Shown here: one piece after another, positions 25,701-36,045 of the stretch | Numbering within the stretch: position 1 is the stretch's first letter | Layout: each line of letters begins with the position of its first letter | From: Phoronis australis | Taxonomy: Eukaryota > Phoronida > Phoronidae | Reading direction: 5' to 3' | Length of the DNA: 64,000 nucleotides | Assembly (NCBI GenBank): GCA_002633005.1 | Contig: NMRA01000002.1 | Location: forward strand, 999,628 to 1,063,627 | The notes under the pieces: model-generated | What the model saw: only the letters and a program-made list of their open reading frames with translations | The model's database searches: none | Told to the model about the DNA's origin: nothing | Made by a program: the position numbers and the translations under genes

Positions 25701-27301
25701 ATTATCAACATATCTTCCAAAGTTATTCTGTCTGAAGGTAATAGTTGATGTTGTTGAATCTGGTGGTTAATCTGAAGATTTGGTTGACGGCACTGCCGCC
25801 GTTTATCACTGGGAAAGTTGTCAGCTCGTTAACATCTGGTGATGTCACAGATGTCTTGGTGACAAGTCAAGAATACAACAAAAAACAACACTTGTCACCA
25901 GAACTGAAACTTTTGGTGTGGGTACAAATGAGCAAATATACAATAAATGACACCGAAACATGTCAAGTCGACTTGAAACCATTGTTGTTTTCTTTAATAT
26001 AAAATAATAAGACTGGAAACGAGCCTCAAAGTGCATGATACACAGACTTTGAGCATATCTTTTGCACGGAAGATTCTGGAAGCACTCCCATTCGATCACA
26101 CTGAAGTTAAATCTCACCAACTAAAACACAAATTTTAAATGGTGTAAGACAAATTATAGATAACCTTGCAGATCCCAAAGTTATATCTATGATGTCACCG
26201 GATGTTTATATGCTGTCTCACAATGAATTAATATAACCACAGCAATGTCGCTAATGGGGAAGATTGAACTTGATAAACTTGAAGATTCGGTGCTGACATC
26301 TGGTGGTGTCATGTAGCTCACTAGTAACACCAGGAGATAGCCAGCATGCAACCAATAGTGTCTTCCTATTGCGTTACACCTATTTAGAATGCTTTGGTGT
26401 AAAGAACATTACAAGTATTGATGGTGTCCCAAAATAATATACTCACACTTCAAATGTCAATAACTGCTTTGTTTACTGACTGAAAACAAGATTGTTGGTT
26501 CAAATCCATAAATAGGTGGTAAAAAAGAATCGAGTCTTTAAACCAAAATAAATGCATTGTTTATTTACCCGGGAAGAGGATTAATAGTCTTTTCACTTCT
26601 TTGATGTTTTTTGTTTTCCAAGAATTGCACGATAAATTTTTGTTCTCTAGGACTGAGTCGTTTGTTTGCCAGTCCCGTGGATACAGAGTATGTGACGGGG
26701 TCAGATGCACTTACATTACAGCAAGCTCTATTTTAATCATTAATTCGTATATGAATTTTTTGTGGGAAGTTCGAATCAGAGTGGTTTTTCTTGGAATTGA
26801 GCTAGTCTAAGTAGTAAGGGTATAAAGCAATGAACTGATGAATCCCTCACACTTCCAATAGACTAATCCAGATCCTGTTCTCTTCTGCAAAGTGTGCCTG
26901 TGAATTTCTAAAGTGTGGATTGATCAGTTTATAAAATCTTCCAGTGACATTGTTGAAAGTGAGTCTACCCTCAAAGGGCATTCTTCATCACCGCGGTTAA
27001 TTCTTGGGCCTTGTTAAGAGAATCATGCATGATTTTGAAATGTTTTCTGGGAGAATGAGCCTGTTATTTGGTCCCATAATCAAGGCGATGTGGGCTTTGC
27101 GTTTGAATTTATTTTTTTTTTCTTGACAGCTGTACAAATTTGATCTTTACTTATTTGTTACAGGTGGTGCAATTAAATAAATCCCCTCTTATGGTGACTC
27201 TGATAGCGAGTTCATCAGCAAACACTGGATTATTGCTGAGTTTAGATGGTGAAATGACAGACATTCTTAAAGATTTGCGTCAGGTGGTTGATGTACAGTG
27301 A
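22725..27301 (+). CDS. LAMTOR3: LAMTOR3 (MP1), Ragulator complex subunit, complete five-exon gene
   Basis: The joined coding exons are 22725-22733, 24100-24134, 24710-24768, 25467-25600 and 27164-27301. They total 375 nt, giving 124 residues plus a stop, the same length as human LAMTOR3. Every intron is GT-AG and all phases agree. Family signatures seen are VDGLHAIIITDRDGVPVLK (residues 16-34), ENAPEKAMKPGFL (38-50), SKLGLSKNK (62-70), SSSANTGL (95-102) and DLRQVVDV near the end. The protein is a roadblock/LC7 fold that dimerises with LAMTOR2. From family knowledge, it sits on late endosomes and lysosomes within Ragulator, scaffolding MEK1/ERK and helping Rag GTPases recruit mTORC1. The N-terminal helix (residues 4-14) is more divergent than the rest. 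The start codon sits in AAAATGGCGGA, close to the TISU/YY1 element typical of housekeeping genes with short 5'UTRs, and aligns with the human start. No break is seen. Confidence 0.96.
22734..24099 (+). other. LAMTOR3 intron 1
   Basis: The first intron is 1.37 kb with a GTAAGTG donor and TTGTTTTCAG acceptor. On the opposite strand it contains an open stretch ending at 22929 (see findings). No repeat with another copy in this window was noticed. Confidence 0.85.
24100..24134 (+). CDS. LAMTOR3: LAMTOR3 coding exon 2
   Basis: This 35-nt exon follows the acceptor TTGTTTTCAG and precedes the donor GTAAGTT. It encodes ELKKYLFLLLK and two bases of a Gln codon that exon 3 completes. It corresponds to the DLKRFLYKKLP segment of human LAMTOR3, so the amphipathic N-terminal helix is kept but leucine-rich. 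Confidence 0.9.
24710..24768 (+). CDS. LAMTOR3: LAMTOR3 coding exon 3
   Basis: This 59-nt exon lies between the acceptor CATTTTTCAG and a GTGAAAG donor. It encodes the most diagnostic stretch of the family, DGLHAIIITDRDGVPVLK, which is the first beta strands of the roadblock fold. It ends one base into the next codon (phase 1). Confidence 0.96.
24769..25466 (+). other. LAMTOR3 intron 3
   Basis: This A+T-rich intron runs from GTGAAAG to CTGTTTTCAG. I see no gene or repeat in it. Intron 2 (24135-24709) is likewise featureless apart from a second GTAAGTT-like donor near 24225 that is not needed for the protein. Confidence 0.85.
25467..25600 (+). CDS. LAMTOR3: LAMTOR3 coding exon 4
   Basis: This 134-nt exon lies between the acceptor CTGTTTTCAG and donor GTAGGAG. 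It encodes residues 35-79, including NAPEKAMKPGFLQTFG and SKLGLSKNK, closely matching the central helix and strand of LAMTOR3. It ends phase 0 at ...TTYQ, where human also has TYQ. Confidence 0.96.
25601..27163 (+). other. LAMTOR3 intron 4
   Basis: This 1.56-kb intron runs from GTAGGAG to TTGTTACAG. It contains an 85-codon ORF (25745-26002) with no recognisable domain, and two ACATCTGGTG motifs (about 25830 and 26299) resembling the 25-bp minisatellite at 15.9 kb. There is no sign of an alternative exon. Confidence 0.8.
27164..27301 (+). CDS. LAMTOR3: LAMTOR3 coding exon 5 and stop
   Basis: This 138-nt exon follows the acceptor TTTGTTACAG. It encodes residues 80-124, beginning VVQLNKSPL and containing IASSSANTGL and DLRQVVDV, then TGA. 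The C-terminal helix is full length compared with the vertebrate protein. Confidence 0.96.
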   Translation: MVQLNKSPLMVTLIASSSANTGLLLSLDGEMTDILKDLRQVVDVQ

Positions 27302-28203
27302 GGTGCTTAGGACAATAATGTCTCCGGATAAGAAACGCAACTTTGTTAATGCAACTTCACGCCATGTCAGGATCAGCAAATTGATGGATATTTTTCTGCC
27401 ATGAAAACTATTTGTTCTCATAGCAACACTTTTAGTGCAGTTGTTATCATATCGATGAATCATTCAGTGATTTCCGTGTCTGTCATATCTGAGAAAGGAA
27501 ATCATAAGAAGGGCTCTGTTTCATGAAAAGTGGCTCTCATGAATTAAGTCAGAAATTTAGGCTTACGCTCCACACAACTGTTTTGAGAAAAATAATTAAG
27601 TCTCCCCTGAGCAAGAGTGCAAAGTCTCTGAGAATATCCGCATGACTGTCAGTTACTGAGATAATTCATGTTAATTATTTCTAGAGTGTTTTGTGCTGAT
27701 AAGTACTTGACCAGACATTTTTTCTGCAATTGTGAAGTTCGAGCGTAAGACCAAACCAAATCTAAAGTCACATTCATGAAATGGACTCAAGAACTGCAAA
27801 CTGTAAAATATGAAGAAGTATATGTTCAATTGAATACTCGAATGTTTATTTCCGACATTCAGTTTTGTTGGGTCACTAACCATAACAGAGTTCTTGTCTG
27901 CGTGGACTCCCTGTTTAATTGAAATATCGATATGGTTCTGTGTGGAGCATATTTTTATTTTTAAACGTGACTGCAGATTCCCTTGTCACTTATGAAGTTA
28001 TTCTTATTGTCATCATGTGTCAAATGTGTTTATTTGTATTTCAAAGTGGGAGTATTGTAAGATCTCGCCAATTTAGGACAAAGGGTGATAAACAAATTAA
28101 ACCTTTTTTGTCATTTTTCAAGAGTTTGAAGCAAAATTGTTAATGCCAACACCGAATTCCTTGATGAAGCATTATTTGATGCTGCTTGTTATTTATGAAT
28201 AAA
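27302..28203 (+). other. Probable LAMTOR3 3'UTR with AATAAA signal
   Basis: After the stop there is no coding sequence I recognise. The first canonical AATAAA downstream is at 28198-28203 and is a plausible polyadenylation signal. The stretch also contains a dispersed repeat at about 27500-27735 related to 4060-4290. The UTR extent is inferred from the hexamer alone. Confidence 0.4.
27500..27735. repeat. Dispersed repeat family D, copy 2 in the LAMTOR3 3' region
   Basis: It is related to 4060-4290 (CAGAAATTTAGGC, GTTACTGAGATAATTC, TTAATTATTTCTAGAG) and lies in the probable 3'UTR. Confidence 0.45.
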
Positions 28204-29810
28204 ATGGGAGATAAAGTTTCACTTGCCCACCGTATTTTGTCATAAATTGGTGAGATTGTGTCAAGTGAATACCTCGTTGGCTGTTGATATGAAACATATT
28301 AAATGATTAAAACAACAAATTGTGAAATCTTTGCAGAAGTCTGTAAGCATCTGTAAATTTAAGGGGTACAATTGAATGTCATGAGTCAGCCTTCAAGTAA
28401 CGACATTATGAAACGAGGGAAAATATTGTCACTACCACAAACGTGATTCAGTTTTGTTTGTTTATCAGTATTTGATATTGGAACCGGATGCCGTTGTGGT
28501 TGAAGTAAAAATGGCCAAATATGCGTTCTGTGGTTCTCCGATGTCCTTGTCCATATTTCATTATACACATTCATTTCTGCGAGCCCATTTCATCATGAGT
28601 ATTGAGTCTTGCATGCAGCCACAGCCCAAAAAATGTAAAAAAGCTCTTTGTTGGCCACCATGGCACAACTTCTGAATTGTGACAATTTGGGTCAGACTTA
28701 GTGGTTATATAATTGTCTTGCTTGACGGGCGAGTCAACGCAAACTTTATTATCGAGCAGTAAGTTATGCGCACAATGCCGTTGTGCACGCCCTCCCACGT
28801 TCTATTTGTAAAAAGCGGGGCTGTGGGGTTTTAGTCCACCAGTACTTGTAGTAGCGGAACGGAGTCATGGTGCGTTATGTTGAGTACCGCCCTTTTCAGT
28901 GAAATAATCTACCAGGCTAAAACTTTTCCCCAGATACTTCAACTTCAATTTGGGCCTCTGTGACAATTTGATCTGGCGTGCAAAAATGGTAACAGTTTGA
29001 GCCCGGCAATGTTGACCAAGTAATGGCATAATTCAGACTTTGTTTCAGTTTGGACCTGCGCAGTTTGTCCTCTCGCAAATCACGACTGCGGTCGCGTCGG
29101 AGCCTAAGACCATCGCGTGACAGTCTTTTTACAATTAAAATAAACTGTTACAATGGAAATGACTTAATGGTGACAGTTCCAAGCGTGATGACTCTTAATG
29201 ACCAAGTTTCATGAAGATGGCCGGAGGAACGACCGACCGAAACGTCGTGCCAATGTAACTAGGCTAGAGGTTGGTACAATTGATAGACCAGGTTTTAGAA
29301 ATGGGATTAGAAAGGTCAATCAGTGTTTTCGCAAGTCCACAAACGCGGTAAAAATTTGAGTCTCAGTGGCGAATAGCTGTTAGGTGGCAATCTATTAACT
29401 CAGTCTGGAATCGGTGTATCTTTCACCAATAGCCAAAGCGCCTACTGCTTGTTAGATGACAACTATGGTCCACATTCATTATTTACTTGATCACTAAGTG
29501 GTGTGCTGTGCAAATGACTGGTTGTGAATCCAAGTAACAGGTGTACATTAGCCTAGTACCAGGAAGACATTGTTAAGTACATCGTAGGTGTGGGTTTCAG
29601 TACTGAAGCGCCATTACTTCGTCAGTAACCACAGGAGGAGACATGAACTAGACAACAACATAAAAAACTACAGTTAGAAAATAGCCTACCTGATGGTGCA
29701 AGCCAAAGACAGACTATTGTACAACAAAGTGGAATTGTTTACCGAATTGAGTATGAAGACAATTAGTTTTCACGGAAACCTAAAGTGACGAAACTGAACA
29801 GACCGTTGGT

Positions 29811-29981
29811 CTAAGACCACAGAAGGTGCATGTGTAGCTCTTCAAAATGAAGAAAACGGTGCGGGTCGGGTTTGACAGCAGTCTGTGGACTAATGGGCAG
29901 TGATTTGAAGTTGTTTTGAGTAAATTGAGTCCAAAAATTTGGCCTGTGCTCTTTTATACTAGGATACGGAAGTGCCGCCAT
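29811..29981 (-). CDS. Short ORF with TISU/YY1-type start
   Basis: The minus-strand start CAAAATGGCGGC (ATG at 29981) matches the TISU/YY1 initiator exactly. The 56-codon frame begins MAALPYPSIKEH and contains NFWTQFTQNNFKSLP and FLHFEELHMHLLWS before a stop. It could be a microprotein or the first exon of a gene whose donor I cannot pick. On the + strand the same region ends in a consensus donor (GTAAGTAA at 30068), so a bidirectional promoter is possible. The family is not recognised. Confidence 0.3.
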   Translation of the reverse strand: MAALPYPSIKEHRPNFWTQFTQNNFKSLPISPQTAVKPDPHRFLHFEELHMHLLWS

Positions 29982-31189
29982 TTTGAGAGCACCTCCCTGT
30001 TGATTCTTGAATTCTTGTGCGCAAATCCAGGTACCATTCAGTGAAGTGGAAATCGTCAAAAATTTGGTAAGTAACGACGTATTTTAACCTAATTTTTTGG
30101 AATCTAGAGTAAAAGAACATTCGGATGGTGGTCTCTTTTTCTTCACCGGGGAAGTCGTGAATTAATGAATTCAGATGAGAAAAGGCTAAAACCGCTTTTT
30201 TGTGGTCATCTCCATTTTCTACGTCAGTGGATGTAGCAAGGTACAAAGACGTGGCTTTCTTGAATTTCCCCATTTTTAACTAAATTCCTTAGAGTGTACT
30301 TTCTCGCAGTTATGCCTTTTTTAAGGTGTCAGCTGTGCAAATACAAGGTCTTTGATTAACCCAGGCCGTTTTTGTGTCTGGTCAAAACACGATTCCTTGA
30401 AACGTGCCGAACAAAGTGTGGCTCCCCACTGAATCGTATGTTCCACACTGACATTCCAGACTCTCGTGCGGCGCACAAACCGATGCTATTTCTGTGCAAC
30501 TTTCACGTATTTAAGAAATTTAAACACAGAGACGTTCTCGGTCACGTTTCTGTTACAATAGCCTCCACAAACGCACCTTTTCGTGTCTGAAAAAGGCGAC
30601 TCTCCGTCATGGACGTTCCTCACAACTCGGTATCGCACTGATAAAAACAACAACGTCGGAAACGGTCTTCCACCCATTACGTACAACCCCGATAACAGAA
30701 TTTTTTTTTAAAATTTTTGGCTTGTTTCTTAGCAATAGGTACACTAGGGGCTATTAAATCTCTTAAGATGTATTAATGAAATTCTTTATGAGACACGGTC
30801 ATGGTAGAAACTCTTTAAAGTTGATTTTGACAAACACGTGACGATAAAATACTCAATTTCAATACTCATAAAATCTGACCACATTTATTGGAATCATGAG
30901 ATTCTCGATTGCTTGCTGCAAACCCACTTTTAATCAAGTACGACTTTACAGTATTTCTTGCATAAGATGGCCCATTACCATCAACAATCGCCCTCGCACT
31001 TGTCAGTTGTGTTTTCTTTAAAACTGCCATTTATTTACAAAGTGCTTTTTCCTTACTATACTTGTACACACAGTTTTTCAGGAAGTATCTGGGTGGCGCT
31101 TGTTACGAATTTAATTATTCCGGGTTTTAATGAGACAGAGCATATTTAAACATGCACATCTTTTGTGCTCTCTTGTCTTCGGGTAAGAA

Positions 31190-31400
31190 GCGTCTGACAC
31201 TGAGCGCTCTCTGTTGGCCACTTTCGGCTGTTTTCGCTGATTCTTCTTTCAATTCACTGCTATTTTTTCAACAGTGTTGTGCACCATTCAAAATTACCTA
31301 CAGTAGTTGCACGTTTAAGTACTTTATTACCAAGACCAAACTTAAGCGAGGAAATTTTGCTTCTGTGAAGTTGTCACTAATCATCTACCAAACCAAAAAT
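31190..31400 (+). repeat. Dispersed repeat family B, diverged third copy
   Basis: The similarity is strongest at 31312-31385 (TTTAAGTACTTTATTACCAA, GGAAATTTTGCTTCTG) against 46920-46990. The 88-codon ORF here belongs to the repeat. Confidence 0.4.
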
Positions 31401-32779
31401 CTAGCAAATGGCGTGTGAGCGGGTCACAAGTGTACCGTTTTTATATCGAAACCCGATTTTTCTTTCCATATAGCGGGAGAGTGATGAAAGAAAAGGACGC
31501 TCATCAAATTGTGTTTCTTATTAAACCGCTGTCACTGACGTGGGCGTCATTTGAAAGTCGGAGTGACGAAACATTTTTGTGTATGTCTCGTTTTCAGGGG
31601 ATGGAAAATATAGTTGTGGCGAACTGAAAAAGCAAGTTTCGCTTTAATTGCCAAATTTTTACCCTCGTCGTTCACTAGTAGCCAATACCCTGAGCTCAAA
31701 CCACAGGCCCTTGAATCTATTTCCTGTACTCACCACTTGCACCATCAGTCACTAACATTAAAAAGCATGTTTCTTGTATGGTTATGAGTCACATGGAAAT
31801 TCGTGTGCCTTTGGCTCAGAGCTGAGGTGCGGCTTGGAAACGTTTTCCCAGAATCTGGGAAGTGGGCATAAATCAGAATTCGCATAATGGGGGTAAAATA
31901 CTTCTAGAGTGTGCAAATGCTAACAAAATCAAATTTCCGGGGGTATTTATGGAATTATACGGGATCTTACTCGGGTATGTTGTGCTTTATTTTACCTTCC
32001 TAGATATGTAACAGCGACGAATCATTTCGCCTGCCAGGCTATGCTTACAGGTTTTAACCTAATGACGTCTAGTAACTCGAATGTTACTCAATGAACCAAG
32101 TAAATACAAATAATTCACAATTTCACCGCTAGGTGAAAAATGCAAATGTGGGATCCACAGGGGAATGAAAACGTGGAATCTTTGAGTGAAGTTATGTTGA
32201 AGCGCTTGCCTTCCATGCAGTTATATTTGTCGCGTCATTTCTGTAATTATGGTATTGAAAACGAAGGTGTGCGGTTAGTGGTGCAAGTGTGAAAAAAAAA
32301 GAAAAAATATGTCGTAAAAAAATGTGATGGAAGACAGTATGTCGTTGGAGCTGTCACAACAGTCAGAAGAAGCTGTACACATGGAAGCAATCAATTTGCA
32401 GTCAAAATGGCGAAAAACGTCAAGATTACCAGTGTTTGCTGCCGTTCAAGATTTTTGTATTCTCAAAAACTCAATAAGCTGGAGAGAATGGTTACGTGCA
32501 ATAAACACAAAATAATACTATAAAATTAAATTATTTTCTGTAATTTAAGAAAATTAGAGAAATGTAACTTTTTCTTTAAAATACGATTTTGACATTTTTC
32601 AAATATTGATGAAACTGAGTGAGCCGCAAACAGTGGAGCAGAACCATAAACTAAAAAATATATGAATAATTCCTCCACTTATATCAATTCGAAGTGTCTG
32701 AAATCGCTTTTTAATATTGATTTACATGAATTATTTTGATATGAAAGTGGCGTTTTAAGTCAGCGAGTTGATTTCTTAC

Positions 32780-32824
32780 CGAGGAAGCGACCGGCTGCGA
32801 CGGGATCCTTCCCCACGACGACAT
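32780..32824 (-). CDS. Candidate first coding exon (minus strand)
   Basis: Minus-strand ATG at 32824 opens 15 codons (MSSWGRIPSQPVASS) in a short G+C-rich island inside A+T-rich DNA, ending phase 0 at the donor GTAAGAA. The abrupt composition change and donor support an initial exon. No second exon was securely identified; one possibility is the acceptor just before 30280, whose frame (MGKFKKATSLYLA...) stays open for more than 40 codons. The product is unrecognised. Confidence 0.25.
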
Positions 32825-33365
32825 ATTATTTAAATAAAAATAAAAGTTTTGGTGACCGTTTTATGAAGTTTGTGTCTAAATGAAATTTAAAAAGGTGTCA
32901 TCATCACGACGTTGATCCTTGTGTTAAGTTTGGATATTTAGACATCGCGCAAAAAATGATTATACTGTACACGTTATCGTACTCCATTACGGTTATTCAA
33001 GACTAGCAGAAGAGTCGTATTTAGTTTGTTTTTCTCACCACTGTGAAATTTGTGCATGTTTTGGTAGTTGGGAGAGTGACGGGAATTTAAGGTACTCATA
33101 TTCAAGTGTATTGTTGAAAAATCAAAAATGCAGGTAGGTTCTTTGCATTACATTGCCTGCTGTTGGCGACTCAGCTCGTCTACGAAACAAGCCTGAAGCA
33201 GAAGAAATCTCAACTTGATTTAGTTTTGTAAATAGAGCCCTGCAGTATTTCAAAATACTAACTTATCGTCAGTGACGTTGGTAATGAAGTAGACTGGAAC
33301 TCTGTCACGCGGTTTAAATATAATTCGCTATTGCTGGTACTGAACTGCACTGAAATGTCGCGTGG

Positions 33366-33405
33366 TTACGTGATCACGTAATGTCCGCCTCCGTATTTTG
33401 GCGCG
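33366..33405. promoter_or_regulatory. 16-bp palindrome and E2F-like motif
   Basis: TTACGTGATCACGTAA (33366-33381) is a perfect palindrome, followed closely by TTTTGGCGCG, an E2F-like site. It lies 540 bp upstream (minus sense) of the candidate first exon at 32780-32824. Confidence 0.25.
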
Positions 33406-35089
33406 TGCATAGGTCTAATGGTTCGTCCATTTCCGTGTGACGTTATCGTGTACATTACTGCATACAGTACCGTAATATAGCTTTAGCAATGTATTTGGCA
33501 GGTTTTCCTTATTTTCGGATATATTGAAATACTTAGGCTATCCCGTCAAACTATGTGGATAGGCACTGTTACCTGTATCTTGGCAATCGTTTTCATCACA
33601 TCTCCCTTTCGATATTTTTAAAATAGTGACTAGAGTTTGCATTCTTTGAACTCAGCATCAGTTCTCAAGGCCACTACAATTATTGTCTGGCGGCTCATGA
33701 TCCATGTTTACGATAAACAAAGATTAAATATCACAAAATTTTCATAGCGCGTGCATTTGACAATAACGTGCAGCATTTCGCGTTTGCGGCTAAGTCAAAC
33801 TTCATTTTTACTGAGTTTTAGTGCAGTGAAAGCACAAGGTGTTCCATCGAACTTGGAATCGGGATGGGAAACGACGTGGTCGAAAACAGACTCTCACACC
33901 CTCAAATCCTAATCAGCCCGAAATACACGAACAGCGACTTTTAAAACAGGTCCCGGGGATCGGACAGGACAATCAGGGATCGAAAAACACTCCCGCACTC
34001 ATGCATACTGTCAAATAATTGTGTTACATTGCAAACAAACTTATTGGAAAGATGTTTCTCTAAAACTAAACGTCTCGTTGTTATGAAGTAAATATTTTTA
34101 GTTTGAGACTGGAAATTTACCAGATTCTGCGTCATCTCTTTTTACTCAAATTCGAACTCGAGATACAAATTCAAGATAACAAGTGACTGTTATTCTATGC
34201 TAGAGAACATAATGGCTTTACGTGGATAAATATCTGTAACCCAAGTCTACAGATGATGGACCCCAGTATAAAGGTTAACATGTCGAGTATGAACTCGAAA
34301 GCTCGAATCTAGTGGCCATCAAGTTCGAATTTGAACTAGAAACTGATGTATATATAAATCAAAATGTACTCTGGCACTGACTAATAGTAACTTGTATTGA
34401 ATTCTCACAAACGTAGAACGGATAATGCCAAAAATAAACTCGAGTTCGAATCCGAGTGTGAAGAGTATAGCTCGGCCCCTGGATTGCTGAACACAACAAA
34501 TGCTGGGGACGAATGTCATGAACAACAATAAATAAGGAAACAATGATTAGCCTGAATGTGCGGCTTTTGGAACGTGTGTGACACAAAAGAGTTCAACAAA
34601 ATTTACACTATTTATTATATGTTAATAAATGAATGAGTCCACTGATACACTATCAAAGTTGTTTTAAATGATAGCAATTTTTTGTAGTTTTCATGGTTTT
34701 AGTACAACTCCTCATTCGTCAATTAACGTTCTTTATTTCACTCGTCCCTTATACACGGACCTTGACGCGGGGATTTCTTAGGATGTGGGTTACTGTTGAG
34801 CGAATGCTGTCAACATCAACAATATTTTTTGGTCAATAACATTTACATGATGAAATATCAACATGACCAAGGTTACCCATTAGGACTACATAAAGCGGAA
34901 GAGAGAAGCAACCGTACACAACTTGATACGACCGCGTAGGTACATGTAAATATCACAGGGTAGATAGCATTAGCCGTTGTCTACTACAGACTATTACGTT
35001 AGTGTTGCTGTAAAACTAGGAAACACATTGGTTCCTAATGTAAAACTACATTAATGGCTGAATACGAAACTCGAATTGCCTGGATCTTT

Positions 35090-35392
35090 TGTTCCCATAA
35101 AATAGCATCCCTTAACTTGACGGGGTTCTATTTTCAATACAGACAAGGACATCGAAACCAACCAGCGAATCGAGAAAACGCTTTAGAGTTTATTGCACTT
35201 TGCAAACACTAAAATCCAAAAATGGCGCATCACGCATTGCTTGTGACTAGAGTTGGTAACAGAAATCGAGTCATATTTCGATAAGGAGCATTATGAGACA
35301 GATTTTGTGAAGAGCAAAGGGCCTTCATTTTAGCCAGGTAAACAGGGCCAAAGGGAGCTTAAACTGTACGCTGCATGAAACAACATGGAAAC
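35090..35392 (+). repeat. Coding-like repeat family, copy A at 35 kb
   Basis: This is an old homologue of 63705-63975. In the equivalent frame it reads ...ESYFDKEHYETDF but has stops (TGA near 35245 and TAG near 35331). Copy B at 38192-38494 adds a further stop (TAA) in place of a Tyr codon. Confidence 0.5.
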
Positions 35393-35520
35393 TATATGCG
35401 GGTTTATATAATGCGAGTCGGTTGGCGCAAAGCCATTGCAACGGTGAGACGACGAATGCGATCAGAAGCCTAATACATCTACATAAGCTTGTTTCCACGA
35501 TTTTATTGAGTAGTACTTAC

Positions 35521-35647
35521 GGACGCATTCGTAGTGAATTAATCTGTGTAGCAGGAATACGCAGCGTACGTTCCCTGAGTGGTGATTGAGAAGCGTAGGG
35601 ATCATAGAGGTAAGTAGAATTGAGCTGTCCATTTGCTTCAACGTGAT
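35521..35647 (-). CDS. Candidate internal coding exon, copy A
   Basis: On the minus strand a 127-nt open segment lies between the acceptor TTAAGCCACAG and a consensus donor GTAAGTA. It enters needing two bases of a codon and leaves with two bases (CC). The product includes VEANGQLNSTYLYDPY and SPLRERTLRIP, which looks protein-like, but I do not recognise the family. A downstream acceptor GTTTCATGCAG with exon start at 35370 restores frame and gives a short tail to a TGA at 35325-35327, so this could be the penultimate exon. The same exon appears unchanged at 38623-38749, because this stretch exists twice in the assembly. Confidence 0.3.
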
Positions 35648-35868
35648 CTGTGGCTTAAAAATAACCACACAGTTGACTGAAAGATGAATAAATATGCGAA
35701 AAAAATACTTTTTATAACGATTGTTGTGTAAAAGTGATGTTTGTGAACTCCAAATCACGACATAAACATTTTGTTCTGTTTCAAGATCCCGTCTGTTAAC
35801 GCATCGTGAGCGTGATGTCAATACTCAGCGCTTTCAAGCTGAAGATGAGTTTTTTGGCGTATGATTTA

Positions 35869-35972
35869 NNNNNNNNNNNNNNNNNNNNNNNNNNNNNNNN
35901 NNNNNNNNNNNNNNNNNNNNNNNNNNNNNNNNNNNNNNNNNNNNNNNNNNNNNNNNNNNNNNNNNNNNNNNN
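35869..35972. other. Assembly gap (104 N) between haplotype copies
   Basis: The gap separates the two allelic copies described above, so the true distance here is probably not real. Confidence 0.95.
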
Positions 35973-36045
35973 AAACAGGAATCCCGGGGATCGGACAGGA
36001 CAATCAGGGATCGAAAAACACTCCCGCACTCATGCATACTGTCAA

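Larger units (their letters stand above)
28204..33943. other. Stretch with weak minus-strand exon candidates
   Basis: Apart from the ORF at 29811-29981, the exon at 32780-32824 and the family B repeat, I see no supported feature. Confidence 0.4.
33944..35868. repeat. Haplotype copy A (short allele)
   Basis: 33944-34013 is matched at 35973-36045, and 34013-35868 is matched at 37113-38970 (offset 3100-3102), with about 2% differences. The copy ends at an N gap. It lacks the 1.07 kb present at 36046-37112 in the other copy. Confidence 0.85.

Noticed and set aside
35462-35821. 119-codon minus ORF identical at 38564-38923
   Set aside because: Identity is explained by the assembly duplicate; a different frame in the same stretch has better splice-site support as an exon.
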